The notes under the pieces were generated by a model. That model had not been told where the DNA came from, ran no database searches, and worked only from the letters and a program-made list of their open reading frames with translations. Of a DNA stretch of 64,000 bases, positions 1 to 8,570 are shown piece after piece (position 1 is the first letter of the stretch; every line of letters begins with the position of its first letter). The translations under genes and the position numbers were made by a program. The DNA is taken from NCBI GenBank assembly GCA_900316665.1, contig ONDV01000002.1:1-64000 (forward strand), in the 5' to 3' direction. The DNA comes from an uncultured Lachnospiraceae bacterium. Lineage in GTDB: Bacteria > Bacillota > Clostridia > Lachnospirales > Lachnospiraceae.

Positions 1-25
1 GACATGATTGCTTTAACAGGAACGC

Positions 26-223
26 TTACCAGTTATCCATATCCTCCTGTGTCGCCACCTCGCAGTAGTCGCCGTTCTCATCGTTATCAGCTTCTGAGAA
101 CACATCAAATACCATGCCTTCCTCGATCATGGAAAGCTCCGAAAGGGTAAAGCCCAACTGCTTGCAGCGTAAGAGATATACCGCTGTGTTTATTTCTCTG
201 TCAGTTGGGCGTCCTCTTTTTTT
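26..223 (-). CDS. Tail assembly chaperone, -1 frameshift extension (GT-like)
   Basis: Reading frame -1 relative to the 190-555 gene. It has no good start of its own and continues for about 57 codons after the slippery run to a stop at 26-28, ending in an acidic tail. Long-tailed phages make a minor, longer tail chaperone (lambda gpG-T) by -1 slippage near the end of the first gene, and both forms help load the tape measure protein. The heptamer A-AAA-AAA at 217-223 lies in the correct zero-frame phase, 8 codons before the short product's stop. Read as the C-terminal half of a fusion with the 190-555 product. Confidence 0.7.
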   Translation of the reverse strand, partial: KKRGRPTDREINTAVYLLRCKQLGFTLSELSMIEEGMVFDVFSEADNDENGDYCEVATQEDMDNW

Positions 224-555
224 GGCTCTGTGGTAGCGGTGCGGTTTCCGAGATAAACTGCCACGAAGGAATCAAGGCCCTCGATTAAGCTCATGCCGTC
301 AAAGCCTGCCGCCCAGTGGATGAAGTCATCGAGAGAAAGCTGAGAGGTGGGCGTGCTTTCTGCCTGCGCATGCATGATGTAAGCGAGCTTCGCGCCGACT
401 AAGGTATCAAGGTTTGCGCTGGAGAGATTGTTCATCGTAACCATCAGATCCTCATGGAAAACCATCCGATAGAGAATAGCGGTTGCTCCGTTTGCTTCAA
501 AGGAGAACGGCTTTATGCTGCCGTCCTCCAGAGTCATTTCGATTTCTTTTCTCAT
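190..555 (-). CDS. Phage tail assembly chaperone (short, G-like form)
   Basis: A 121-residue protein placed directly after the major tail protein, the standard slot for the tail assembly chaperone of siphophages. No catalytic motif is expected. The protein is helical and acidic with a Lys/Glu-rich tail. The start follows a GGGG-rich site about 10 bases upstream. Near its 3' end the coding strand carries CC followed by seven A residues (217-223), which reads as a -1 slippery heptamer and leads into the 26-223 extension. Function is inferred from position, size and the frameshift architecture. Confidence 0.7.
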   Translation of the reverse strand: MRKEIEMTLEDGSIKPFSFEANGATAILYRMVFHEDLMVTMNNLSSANLDTLVGAKLAYIMHAQAESTPTSQLSLDDFIHWAAGFDGMSLIEGLDSFVAVYLGNRTATTEPKKEDAQLTEK

Positions 556-565
556 GGTTTACCCC

Positions 566-1213
566 TTACTTTCCTGATGTTGAAGTGCTGGAAGTGCTAC
601 TCGTCCCTCCTGAAGCAGTAGAGCCGCTTGCGGCCTTCTTCGCCGGGAGGTGGACGGAATCATACCAGGAGCTGTAAGTCGCTTCGTCCGTTTCTGATGA
701 GGTGTCTGCCTTTACGATGTTTGCGTCGAGGTCCTTGTTGTAGATCGAGGATGCGTCGATCGTAAGGCTCTCAGTCTTGACCGAAACATTGTCCTCTTTG
801 GTCTGTGCTTCGATATCCGGGCGGCTTGCCGTGCAGTTATAAAGCACATGGCGGATGGCTTTGGCATCGCCGACAAACTCAAAGAGCAGGGCGAAGGGAA
901 CAGGCTGTGCGTCTGCATTCTCCACGAACACGCCGTTTGCGTCCTTGATCTCGCCGAGGACATCCGTCTTGAAATCCTCCGGGACAAGGGCTGTTTCCAG
1001 ATCGCCGTTGTAGCCGGTGTTGGAACTTGTCACGTAATACTTGATGTCGTCTGCATAGAACGGTTCCTGGCTTCCCTGTGCCGAGAACTTGATCGACACG
1101 GCACCGGGCCACGCCTTAGGCTTGCCGTAACTAACCGTCCCGTCTTCCGAGGAAGAAAGCAGGGCGTAGTGGACGTTTTTCAGGCCGTACCTCACCTTGT
1201 TTCTGTTACCCAT
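566..1213 (-). CDS. Phage major tail protein (phi13 type)
   Basis: A 215-residue protein resembling the phi13/HK97-type major tail (tube) protein, which stacks in rings to form the non-contractile tail tube. The N-terminal part carries a typical motif ([17 protein letters not shown]) and the body is a beta-rich domain of about 190 residues. The C-terminus is a low-complexity Ser/Thr/Gly tail, probably a flexible surface extension. A perfect AAGGAGG site lies upstream of the start. It sits between the neck genes and the frameshifting chaperone, as expected. Confidence 0.85.
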   Translation of the reverse strand: MGNRNKVRYGLKNVHYALLSSSEDGTVSYGKPKAWPGAVSIKFSAQGSQEPFYADDIKYYVTSSNTGYNGDLETALVPEDFKTDVLGEIKDANGVFVENADAQPVPFALLFEFVGDAKAIRHVLYNCTASRPDIEAQTKEDNVSVKTESLTIDASSIYNKDLDANIVKADTSSETDEATYSSWYDSVHLPAKKAASGSTASGGTSSTSSTSTSGK

Positions 1214-1225
1214 AGATATGCCTCC

Positions 1226-1543
1226 TTAAGGTGTGATCTGATAAAGTGTTTCAAAAAATCTCTCGGATTCGATCCAGTTCCCGGACTTCAAGTAATAGAC
1301 ATCATGCCGTCTGAAGATATCCTCAATCCGTCCTTCTAACTCCGGATCTTTTTTGTCAGTGTAAAGCTCCACATTGATCTCCGGGAAAGCGGCATAGGAA
1401 ATGTTGTCCGCGTCGAAGATCTCCTCCGATGGACTTAAGAAAACAAGAAAGGGCGGATCCGGTGACTCGCCCTCCGCGAAATGGTCATAGGCAAGGGGAA
1501 GGTTTGCTTCCTCAAGCATCGTTACGATTTCATCGTAGGTCAT
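1226..1543 (-). CDS. Putative tail terminator / neck protein
   Basis: A 105-residue protein of unclear family. Its position, between the HK97 gp10-like protein and the major tail protein, is where siphophages encode the tail terminator that caps the tail tube and joins it to the head. It starts with a Tyr/Asp/Glu-rich helix and is acidic throughout. Its start overlaps the upstream gene's stop by four bases, suggesting translational coupling. Family assignment is by synteny, not by a motif. Confidence 0.55.
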   Translation of the reverse strand: MTYDEIVTMLEEANLPLAYDHFAEGESPDPPFLVFLSPSEEIFDADNISYAAFPEINVELYTDKKDPELEGRIEDIFRRHDVYYLKSGNWIESERFFETLYQITP

Positions 1544-1929
1544 GAACCTTCTCCTTTCTCCAAAGCATCCGTGATCTCATCCTCAAGTTCCTTTACGCCG
1601 TCTGCTTCCGCAGGGGCGATGTGAGGGATGGCAACGACCCTGCCTCCGCCACGCTTGGCATGGCCATGCTCCAGAAGATGGGTCAGCTGATACCTCCCGG
1701 CATGGACAGTCATCACGAGCTTCTCGGCGTTCTCATCGGTCTTTGTCACCTTCCATGACTTCTTGTATTTTCCCGTTCGGACAGGGGCCTTGCCCTGTAT
1801 CTCTTTCTTTACATTCTTCGCCGTTTTCTCCACGACCTCCTTCATGGCATCCGTAGAGAGGTTCTTGTATTCCTCAAGGCCTTCCATGATGGCGTCAGAT
1901 AGCTGTTCCGGCTTTATCTTTTCATTCAT
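1540..1929 (-). CDS. HK97 gp10-like neck/tail protein
   Basis: A 129-residue basic protein with the pattern of the HK97 gp10 family: a helical N-terminus, then KAPVRTGKYKKSW and a C-terminal HGHAKRGGGRV segment. The APVRTG...LRxSW-like block and the conserved EHGH are typical. The family acts at the head-tail interface of siphophages. It overlaps both neighbours by four bases in a tightly coupled neck operon. Confidence 0.8.
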   Translation of the reverse strand: MNEKIKPEQLSDAIMEGLEEYKNLSTDAMKEVVEKTAKNVKKEIQGKAPVRTGKYKKSWKVTKTDENAEKLVMTVHAGRYQLTHLLEHGHAKRGGGRVVAIPHIAPAEADGVKELEDEITDALEKGEGS

Positions 1930-2255
1930 TTCCGCATCCTTTCACAGTGGAATTTCATGCACTTCCTGTGGTTTCCCATCGGGTTTACGTAGAGGATGTT
2001 GTAGATCTTTTTTCCTGCGGTAATCCGAAAGCCGTCCGAAGTGACTGCGTCAAGCGCCTTGTACCAGCGGACGGTAAAGTCGATTGTCTCCTTCGGTGTG
2101 GTAACACCCGCTTCCGTGATCTCGTTTCCGGAACCGGATGCTGTCGCATAGCAGGAGAAAAAATCCCTGTAAGCGTTCGTGTGGTTGCCGTATTTATCCG
2201 TTACAACAGACATCTTCTGGAAAGTAATCCGGAGATTTAAGTCTGCAATCCGCAT
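1926..2255 (-). CDS. Phage head closure protein (SPP1 gp16 type)
   Basis: A 109-residue protein resembling the phage head-tail adaptor/head closure family, which binds the connector after packaging and keeps the genome inside. Typical features are an N-terminal MRIADLNLRITFQK strand, a central EITEAGV...TIDFTVRWY segment and a final DGFRI...YNILYVNP core. It overlaps the next gene by four bases, and its start overlaps the stop of the upstream connector gene. Confidence 0.8.
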   Translation of the reverse strand: MRIADLNLRITFQKMSVVTDKYGNHTNAYRDFFSCYATASGSGNEITEAGVTTPKETIDFTVRWYKALDAVTSDGFRITAGKKIYNILYVNPMGNHRKCMKFHCERMRK

Positions 2256-2530
2256 CAGAACCTCTCCTCCCTGATTCCAAACAAAAGAGCACGGAGAGTG
2301 AGGATCAGACCATGGTGGTCCGCCTCCTCCCTGTGCTCGTAAAGGTAAGCAACCGTATAAAGCTCCGCAGCCATCATCACGGGTTTTGAAGCATCCGAAA
2401 TGTCAGGCTGACTCATCCTGCCGACATCCCGGACGAGGGAGTCAGCGGTCTTTATGAGACCCTCAATCAGCGTGTCCTCTTCGGAGCTGTCCACCCTTAA
2501 ATATTGTTTCACCTCGTCCAGTGTCAGCAT
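2255..2530 (-). CDS. Phage head-tail connector (gp6/gp15-like)
   Basis: A 91-residue all-helical protein beginning MLTLDEVKQYLRVD, the hallmark of the HK97 gp6/SPP1 gp15 head-tail connector family. These proteins form a ring under the portal. An AAGGAG site precedes the start. It lies directly downstream of the capsid gene, the usual order. Confidence 0.85.
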   Translation of the reverse strand: MLTLDEVKQYLRVDSSEEDTLIEGLIKTADSLVRDVGRMSQPDISDASKPVMMAAELYTVAYLYEHREEADHHGLILTLRALLFGIREERF

Positions 2531-2549
2531 GACTTATCAACTCCTTTCA

Positions 2550-3755
2550 TCAAGGCTTAGCCGCAGTGCCGCCCGCCTTCATGATCTGAACTGCCTCCGG
2601 GAGCACCAGGACGCCGTCCACACGCTCTTTGGCGACATAGCCGATCATGCCGTTGCCCGCGAAAAGCTCACGAAGCTGCTGCAGGGATCTTGTTCCTCTG
2701 TCTCCGATGTTGTAGTAGGAGAAGTCGCCGAACGCCATCACAGGCTTGCCTGCCTCAAGCGTCGGTGCGTATGCGGAGGTGTGGATCGTATAGCCGCAGA
2801 GTCTGTCCGGCTCGCCTGCCTGATAGGACGGCTGCCAGAGATAGGCTCCGTTATTGTCCTTAAGCTTTCTGATCTCGGAGAGCGTCTGGTCGTTCATGAA
2901 AAAGGATGCGTTCTGACGGTACGGTCTCTTCAGCTTGTAGATAAGGGAGAGCACATCGTCGCTTGCAATCTTTGTCGCAGAAAGAGTGACGCCGATCTGA
3001 CCGCCCTTGGTCGCATGGAAGAGTCCTGTAGGCTTACCGGATCCGTCCCCGTTTAAGAAGGCGTCCTCCTCGGCGTTTGCGAGAGCCTTGCCGAACTGGT
3101 CGGTGATGTAGTTCTCAAGGTCAAAAGCGCTGTCATAGAGCAGCTCCTCGGTCACCTTGATTGCCACATGGAGCTTGTGCGCATCGAGGATGATCTGGGA
3201 GAAGGTTGCGTCAGAGAACTGAAGCGCACCGCCTTCCTCAATCCATGCAGCAGCGGGCTTTGTGGCTGCGATGTTGATCTTATGCTCCCCGGCGGTCGTG
3301 ATCGTGGTGCCGAGCGAGCGCATGATGTTGTTCTCGGTCAGGGAATCGATAAGACGGCTGTCCCACTCAGCAGGAACGAGGTAGCCTCCGTCCGCGTCAG
3401 AGCCTTCCTGCAGGATGTCCGATACCTGGTGGAAGCCTGTCCTCATGGCAGCTACCATTGCCTTTGCGTAAGCGTGGGAAGCGCGGCCTTTTCTTTCCGG
3501 CTCGTCCTTTACACCTGCGCCCGGCTTTCCTGTGAGAGGAGTTGCAGTCGGTCTTCCCATCTGCTCCTCGATCGCTGCCTGACGGTTCAGGCGGTCGATC
3601 TCTTTGGTGTAATCGGTGATCTCCTTTTCCATTCGGTCATAGGTTTCGCCGTCCTCAGCGGAGAGGAGTCCGTTTTCGTTTCTGTGAGCGTCAAGGAAGG
3701 CCTTTGCAGCTTCCCATGCCTTTGCTCTCTTGTCCATAAGATCCTGTGTATTCAT
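2550..3755 (-). CDS. Phage major capsid protein, HK97 fold
   Basis: A 401-residue major capsid protein. Residues 1-100 form a charged coiled-coil delta domain, the internal scaffold cleaved by the adjacent protease. The HK97-fold body follows, including DADGGYLVPAEW near residue 123 and a long central segment ending in RVDGVLVLPEAV. The length matches unprocessed HK97-type capsid proteins. A strong GGAGG site lies before the start. The cleavage site should lie around residues 95-110, but this is inference. Confidence 0.95.
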   Translation of the reverse strand: MNTQDLMDKRAKAWEAAKAFLDAHRNENGLLSAEDGETYDRMEKEITDYTKEIDRLNRQAAIEEQMGRPTATPLTGKPGAGVKDEPERKGRASHAYAKAMVAAMRTGFHQVSDILQEGSDADGGYLVPAEWDSRLIDSLTENNIMRSLGTTITTAGEHKINIAATKPAAAWIEEGGALQFSDATFSQIILDAHKLHVAIKVTEELLYDSAFDLENYITDQFGKALANAEEDAFLNGDGSGKPTGLFHATKGGQIGVTLSATKIASDDVLSLIYKLKRPYRQNASFFMNDQTLSEIRKLKDNNGAYLWQPSYQAGEPDRLCGYTIHTSAYAPTLEAGKPVMAFGDFSYYNIGDRGTRSLQQLRELFAGNGMIGYVAKERVDGVLVLPEAVQIMKAGGTAAKP

Positions 3756-3768
3756 GTCTTAGTCCTCC

Positions 3769-4656
3769 TTAAATGAACTGTTTCATGAGGTCGAGCCTTT
3801 TTTCAAGATCAGCGACCCTGTATAAATGAGTGGTATCATTCACCTGTAAAGAGTGGGATTCCTTCTTTACAGGGTGATGTTTTGCGTAATCGCATAGCTT
3901 CCTGTTAATTGCAGCTGCGACCTGGTAACGGGAGAAGAGCATACCGGAAAGCTGATCTTCCTTAGACTGCTTCTTCTCATCGGAATCCTTGTCGGAGTTA
4001 TCCTTATCAGAATCCTTATCCGCATCGGTTTCTTCGTCTGGGGCATCCCCATCGGGAACAGAGACTGCCTTATTGCCATAAAGGTCATCACGCTCAATGA
4101 CTCCGTCCGCAAAATGAAGTTCGACTGCTTTTCCGGCATCCATCCAGGTCTCCTCGTCCATAAGCTTAGAAAGCTTGTTTCTGGAAAGACCTGTTTTTTC
4201 CTGATAGGCGTTGATGATGGAATCCTTTACCCCGGAGAGCATCTCGATTGCTTTCTGCATCTCTGCTGTATCGCCCATGGCAATAGTCGAGGGGTTATGG
4301 ATCATGATCATGGAGACCGGAGATACCAGTACCTCATCACCTGCCATCGCGATCACGGATGCAGCTGATGCCGCAAGCCCGTCAATCTTTACCGTTACTT
4401 TTCCCTTGTAATCGCGGAGCATGTTGTAGATCTGAGCCGCCGCGAAGCAGTCGCCTCCGGGGCTGTTCACCCAGACGGTGACATCTCCTGTGCCATTCTC
4501 CAGATCAGAACGGAAAAGAGCCGGTGTGACTTCATCGTCAAACCAGCTCTCCTCGGCTATCGTTCCATTTAAAAACAGGGTTCTTGTTTCCATCATCTTG
4601 TCCGGTTCGTCCGGATCCGGCGCTTTGTTACGCACCCATTTCCAGAATTTATTCAT
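3769..4656 (-). CDS. Prohead protease, ClpP/S14 family
   Basis: A 295-residue ClpP-like serine protease of the phage head-maturation type. The nucleophile lies in GLAASAASVIAMAGD and the catalytic His in MIIHNPS about 25 residues later. NSPGGDCFAAAQIYN forms the oxyanion region. The C-terminal third is a highly acidic Asp/Ser/Lys repeat followed by a helical domain, longer than in stand-alone ClpP and perhaps used for scaffold recruitment. It should cleave the capsid delta domain. The start overlaps the portal gene's stop by four bases. Confidence 0.92.
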   Translation of the reverse strand: MNKFWKWVRNKAPDPDEPDKMMETRTLFLNGTIAEESWFDDEVTPALFRSDLENGTGDVTVWVNSPGGDCFAAAQIYNMLRDYKGKVTVKIDGLAASAASVIAMAGDEVLVSPVSMIMIHNPSTIAMGDTAEMQKAIEMLSGVKDSIINAYQEKTGLSRNKLSKLMDEETWMDAGKAVELHFADGVIERDDLYGNKAVSVPDGDAPDEETDADKDSDKDNSDKDSDEKKQSKEDQLSGMLFSRYQVAAAINRKLCDYAKHHPVKKESHSLQVNDTTHLYRVADLEKRLDLMKQFI

Positions 4657-5960
4657 TTCCTTCTCCTTCCTGATTTCATGTTTTTCGTTTCATCCTCCGG
4701 CGGTTTGTCCGGCTCATTCTGTTCCCCGGATTTTGCATACGCTGATCCTGCATCGGCAAGCTTCACGACATTTCCGTTTAAGACATGGAGGTTGCCGCCT
4801 TCCTCATCGGAAAGCAGATCCATGTTTTCAAGCTCCCGGACATCGTTGATCGAGTAGATGCCGTTCTGGATGCCGGTCGCATATCCGCTCATCCGGCTTC
4901 CGTAGTCGCCTCGGAGGAGGCCGTCAACGTTAAAGCGGATGAAGTAGTTCTCTTTCTCCTGTGGCAGGAGAAGCGACCTCTGCATCGACTGCTCCCAGCG
5001 GACGAGCCACGGCTCTAAGGTGTAAGTCACGAACTCAAGGGACTGCTCCTCAATGTTACTGAAGGTGGCGTGTTCGAGGTCTCCAATGAGGTGGGGAGGG
5101 ATTCGAAAGATCCTCGCAATCTCATCAAGCTGGAACTTCCTGGTCTCCAGAAACTGCGCCTGTTCCGGCGAGATGGAGATCGGGGTATAAGTCATGCCTT
5201 CCTCTAAGATAGCGACCTTGTTCGCCCTGTGGCTTCCTCCAAAGCCCGCCTCCCACGAGGAGCGGATCTTCTCAGGATCCTTTACCGTTCCCGGCATGGA
5301 TAGGACGCCGGACGGATTCGCACCATTCTTGAAGAAGGACGCCCCGTATTCCTCGGTCGCCATCGCCATGCCGATGGAGTTCTTCGCCATCGCGATCGGC
5401 GAGTAGCCGACCAGTCCGTCAAAACCGAGTCCCGGCACGTGGAGCACGTCAGAGGGGGACAGCACGACCGTCCCGGTCTTCATGGTCGGGGCGTCTGATG
5501 TGCTCATCTGATATTCATAGTAGATCTGTCCGTTCTCATCGCGGTCGACACGCATCCTGTTTGCCATCAGAGGGTAAAGCCCTACGACCTCGCCGCGACC
5601 GTTCCGTATGATCTGGGCGTAGGCGTTTCCCCACAGGAGAAGGTGTGTCATCATGGTCTCCCGGAAGATGTAGGAAGTCATCTCGGGATTCGGCTCATCA
5701 TGCAGGAGACGATAGAGCGGATGTTTTACCGCTTTGACCTTGCTGCCTTCGTCAGTGTACTCATAAAGGTGAAGCGGCAGGCTTGCGACCGCCTCCGAGA
5801 GGACCCTCACACAGGCATAGACCGCGGAGATCTGCATGGCGGACCGTTCCGTTACCGTATTACCGGAAGTCGTGCCGCCGAAGTAGTAGCGGTAGCCAGA
5901 GCCGTTCGTTGAATCCTGAGGCTTGTCTCTTGATTTGAAAAGTTTTGAAAATACACTCAT
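4653..5960 (-). CDS. Phage portal protein, HK97 family
   Basis: A 435-residue portal protein that forms the dodecameric DNA gate at one capsid vertex. Recognisable blocks are AVYACVRVLSEAVASLPLH near residue 50, LLWGNAYAQI near 110 and the FRIPPHLIGD segment near 290. The C-terminus is disordered and charged. GGAGGAAACAG precedes the start. A minus-strand terminator-like hairpin lies just upstream (5974-6000), so late transcription must read through it or start after it. Confidence 0.93.
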   Translation of the reverse strand: MSVFSKLFKSRDKPQDSTNGSGYRYYFGGTTSGNTVTERSAMQISAVYACVRVLSEAVASLPLHLYEYTDEGSKVKAVKHPLYRLLHDEPNPEMTSYIFRETMMTHLLLWGNAYAQIIRNGRGEVVGLYPLMANRMRVDRDENGQIYYEYQMSTSDAPTMKTGTVVLSPSDVLHVPGLGFDGLVGYSPIAMAKNSIGMAMATEEYGASFFKNGANPSGVLSMPGTVKDPEKIRSSWEAGFGGSHRANKVAILEEGMTYTPISISPEQAQFLETRKFQLDEIARIFRIPPHLIGDLEHATFSNIEEQSLEFVTYTLEPWLVRWEQSMQRSLLLPQEKENYFIRFNVDGLLRGDYGSRMSGYATGIQNGIYSINDVRELENMDLLSDEEGGNLHVLNGNVVKLADAGSAYAKSGEQNEPDKPPEDETKNMKSGRRRK

Positions 5961-5973
5961 CTGTTTCCTCCAT

Positions 5974-6000
5974 CAAAAAAGCACCCGCTTTCGCAGGTGC
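5974..6000 (-). terminator. Intrinsic terminator after the 6014-6304 gene
   Basis: On the minus strand an 8-bp GC-rich stem with a GAAA tetraloop is followed by six T residues. It lies between the small gene at 6014-6304 and the portal gene, so the small gene looks like a self-contained transcription unit inside the late operon. Confidence 0.75.
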
Positions 6001-6013
6001 CGGTCATGAAGCC

Positions 6014-6304
6014 TTAAGCCTCAAGCCTGTCAATGTTTTCTTTTGCCCAGACCCTTTCCATTCTCATTGCCTCGCCGTCTGTCGCACAGGGCGATGTCAT
6101 TGTGAATACTCCAAAGCATCTGTTTCCCTCGTTCTTCCAGACTTGAACTTCCCACCAGGCGTTGCCGTCCTCGTGAAAAGCCTTTCCAAAGGAGATCGTA
6201 TAGTCTTTGTACTCCTCGGTCCATTCTGCGTTCTTCCTGAGCTGTCTTTTTGTGGCGCTTCCGCTGAATTCCTTAAATCCGAAGATCCTGTTGTAGTCTG
6301 TCAT
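6014..6304 (-). CDS. Unrecognised small accessory phage protein (96 aa)
   Basis: Not assigned to a family. The protein is 96 residues, rich in Trp, Lys and Glu, with no membrane segment and no metal-binding Cys pairs. It is inserted between the terminase and portal genes, has its own leader repeat (6345-6410) and a terminator right after it. Its start block, GGAGGACAAAG before the ATG, is nearly identical to those of the accessory genes at 8154 and 8571. This suggests an independently expressed moron-like cassette. Confidence 0.65.
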   Translation of the reverse strand: MTDYNRIFGFKEFSGSATKRQLRKNAEWTEEYKDYTISFGKAFHEDGNAWWEVQVWKNEGNRCFGVFTMTSPCATDGEAMRMERVWAKENIDRLEA

Positions 6305-6344
6305 GGCTTTGTCCTCCTGCCTTCCGGCTTCCTTGTTTTTTCGT

Positions 6345-6410
6345 TAGTGTATTAATCACTCTGAAGGCGGATTATATCAACTTATATGTGCGGATAAACT
6401 GCACAAAGAT
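6345..6410 (-). promoter_or_regulatory. Cassette leader element, copy D
   Basis: Diverged copy of an element also found at 8435, 9057 and 10381. On the minus strand it contains TTTGTGCA, then about 20 bases later TGATATAAT (a perfect extended -10), then an imperfect dyad around GCCTTCAGAGTG. It lies directly upstream of the 6014-6304 gene. Promoter function is inferred. Confidence 0.55.
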
Positions 6411-6438
6411 AAGGGAAAAAGACAGGGCAAAATGTACA

Positions 6439-8046
6439 TCACAGGAAGAGGATCCCGCGGTCATCGTAGACCGATTCGCCGCTGTCGTTACCACAGCGGA
6501 TCGCCCGGTCAAGCCCCATGATCATGGCGACAGCACCGTCGATCTTCTCGGTGGACTTCTCTTTGTCCGCTTTGATATTTCCGGCAGGGTCGCGGCGGAT
6601 GAAGATGTTGTCCATCATCCAGCGGAGTACCGGATGACCGCCGTGGGCGATCCGCTTCTCAAGGACGAGCTTCATCAGCTCCTTGGTAGGAGGGGACATA
6701 TCCTTAAATCCCTGACCGAAAGGAACAACAGTAAAGCCCATGCCCTCGAGGTTTTGCACCATTTGTACTGCTCCCCACCGGTCGAAGGCGATCTCCCGGA
6801 TGTTATAGCGTTCGCCTAAGTTCTCGATGAACTTCTCGATAAAGCCGTAGTGGATGACATTTCCTTCCGTTGTCTCAAGGTATCCTTCCTTTTTCCACAG
6901 GTCATATGGCACATGGTCACGGCGGACACGGAGGTCCACGTTATCCTCCGGTATCCAGAAGTAAGGAAGAATCACATACTTGTCCGTCTCATCCCTCGGA
7001 GGGAAGACAAGAACGAAAGCCGTAATATCCGTTGTACTTGATAGATCCAGTCCTCCGTAGCAGACCCTTCCTTCCAGTTCGTCCGGATCAACAGGAAAGG
7101 CACAGGCGTCCCACTTGTCCATCGGCATCCAGCGGACGGCCTGTTTCACCCACTGGTTCAGCCTGAGCTGCCGGAAAGCGTTCTCCTCGCCGGGGTTCTG
7201 CTTTGCGGAGTTGCAGGCAGCCTCCACCTTATCGATGCCTACCGTGATTCCGAGGGATGGATTTGCTTTCTTCCAGACCGCGGGGTCTGTCCAGTCATCG
7301 GATTCGTCTGCCCCGTAGATCACAGGATAAAAGGTCGGGTCGATCTTTCTGCCCTCGATGATATCGAGCGCCTTCTGGTGGACTTCGTAACAGATGCTGT
7401 TCGTATCTGTCCCGGCGGTCGTGATAAGAAAGTAAAGAGGCTGGGTTCTGGCGTCCCCGGATCCTTTCGTCATGACATCGTAGAGCTTCCGGTTCGGCTG
7501 GGTGTGGAGCTCATCAAAGATCACCCCGGAGGTGTTGAAACCATGCTTATTCGCAACATCCGCGGAGAGCACCTGGTAGGTACTGTTTGTCGGAAGGTAG
7601 ATGAGCTTCTTCTGGGACTCCAAAATTTTCACCCGCTTATCAAGCGCCGGACATAGGCGTACCATATCAACGGCCACATCGTAGACGATCTTAGCCTGGT
7701 TTCTGTCGGCAGCACAGCCATAGACCTCGGCGCGTTCCTCTCCGTCGCCACAGGTAAGAAGCAGTGCCACCGCAGCGGCAAGCTCAGACTTGCCCTGTTT
7801 CTTCGGGATCTCGATATAGGCGGTATTGAACTGCCGGTAGCCGTTCGGCTTTAAGATTCCGAAGATGTCCCGGATGATCTGCTCCTGCCAGTCGATAAGC
7901 TCGAACGGCTTTTTGTACCAGCTGCCTTTGGTGTGCCGCAGGCTTTCAATAAAAAGGACGGCATAGTCAGCGGCATCCTTGTTGTAGGAGGACGTCTCTG
8001 CCATGAACCGCGTTGGCTTGTAGTTTTTCAGTTTCCGCATTGCCAT
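6439..8046 (-). CDS. Phage terminase large subunit
   Basis: The ATPase-nuclease motor that packages phage DNA. The N-terminal ATPase has an atypical Walker A (IPKKQGKSELAA) and a Walker B region ending VIFDELHT. The C-terminal RNase H-like nuclease begins around CYGGLDLSSTTD. The start chosen, at 8046, is preceded by AAGGAGGAG; a longer frame to 8094 lacks a ribosome site. The resulting 535 residues fit the family. No small terminase gene is adjacent, which is unusual and fits loss of the upstream part of the prophage. Confidence 0.95.
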   Translation of the reverse strand: MAMRKLKNYKPTRFMAETSSYNKDAADYAVLFIESLRHTKGSWYKKPFELIDWQEQIIRDIFGILKPNGYRQFNTAYIEIPKKQGKSELAAAVALLLTCGDGEERAEVYGCAADRNQAKIVYDVAVDMVRLCPALDKRVKILESQKKLIYLPTNSTYQVLSADVANKHGFNTSGVIFDELHTQPNRKLYDVMTKGSGDARTQPLYFLITTAGTDTNSICYEVHQKALDIIEGRKIDPTFYPVIYGADESDDWTDPAVWKKANPSLGITVGIDKVEAACNSAKQNPGEENAFRQLRLNQWVKQAVRWMPMDKWDACAFPVDPDELEGRVCYGGLDLSSTTDITAFVLVFPPRDETDKYVILPYFWIPEDNVDLRVRRDHVPYDLWKKEGYLETTEGNVIHYGFIEKFIENLGERYNIREIAFDRWGAVQMVQNLEGMGFTVVPFGQGFKDMSPPTKELMKLVLEKRIAHGGHPVLRWMMDNIFIRRDPAGNIKADKEKSTEKIDGAVAMIMGLDRAIRCGNDSGESVYDDRGILFL

Positions 8047-8065
8047 AGAGCTCCTCCTTTCCGGC

Positions 8066-8092
8066 AAAAGAAAAGGACCGCCGAAGCGATCC
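8066..8092 (-). terminator. Intrinsic terminator before the terminase gene
   Basis: On the minus strand a 7-bp stem with a TTCG tetraloop is followed by TTTTCTTTT. It closes the accessory gene at 8154-8393 and lies just 20 bases upstream of the terminase start. A second hairpin (8119-8140) without a clear T tract lies before it. Confidence 0.65.
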
Positions 8093-8153
8093 AAACCATG
8101 TGGTATATATGTACAAGAGAAAGAGCCTTGTGGCCCTTTCCCGGAAAGTTCTT

Positions 8154-8393
8154 TTAGTTGAATTTTTTCAGAAGTACCGCGTAGGCAAGCTGGCTTGCTT
8201 CATCCTCCGGCTCGACTTCCCAGCCTCTTTCGTAGAGGAGGGTCTGCTTTCCGTCAACCTTGATCTCCATCTTTATGATCCTGCCGCCTTCGATTCCGTA
8301 GGTCTCGCTCTTTTCACCGCAGGTCTTTACGCAGTATCTGCAGGTTTTCTCTCCGTCGTCTGTTGGTATTAAAAGGCTTCCTTTGTTCCACAT
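8154..8393 (-). CDS. Unrecognised small accessory phage protein (79 aa)
   Basis: A 79-residue protein with no recognised family. It contains CRYCVKTCGEKSETYGIEGG, where the CxxC/Cys spacing could form a small metal knuckle, and an acidic C-terminus. GGAGGACAAAACC before the start matches the ribosome-site block of the other cassette genes. It is preceded by leader copy A (8435-8510) and followed by a terminator. Confidence 0.6.
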   Translation of the reverse strand: MWNKGSLLIPTDDGEKTCRYCVKTCGEKSETYGIEGGRIIKMEIKVDGKQTLLYERGWEVEPEDEASQLAYAVLLKKFN

Positions 8394-8434
8394 GGTTTTG
8401 TCCTCCGTTTTCTTTGTGTGTGCCTTTTCCTTTT

Positions 8435-8510
8435 GGCATGTACATATATCACTCTGCAGGCGATATATAGCAAGGAAAACAGACGCATAATGTGCACAAA
8501 TATCTGCCCC
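8435..8510 (-). promoter_or_regulatory. Cassette leader element, copy A
   Basis: Forty-four bases (8435-8478) are identical to copy B at 9057-9100. On the minus strand an extended -10 (TGC-TATATA) overlaps a 9-bp dyad with a 7-base loop, and TTTGTGCA lies about 25 bases upstream. The same core appears in degenerate form at 6345 and 10381. It could be a promoter with an operator, or an RNA hairpin in the leader. Confidence 0.6.
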
Positions 8511-8530
8511 GGAATCTGTGTATTTTATAC

Positions 8531-8560
8531 GAGGAAGATGCCCCGCTGTGGGGCATCCTC
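8531..8560 (-). terminator. Hairpin after the 8571-9014 gene
   Basis: An 8-bp GC-rich perfect stem (GATGCCCC and its complement) with a 5-base loop, just downstream of the stop of the accessory gene at 8571. The T tract is weak (TTCCTCGTAT), so termination may be partial. Confidence 0.5.
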
Positions 8561-8570
8561 CCTTTCTGTT

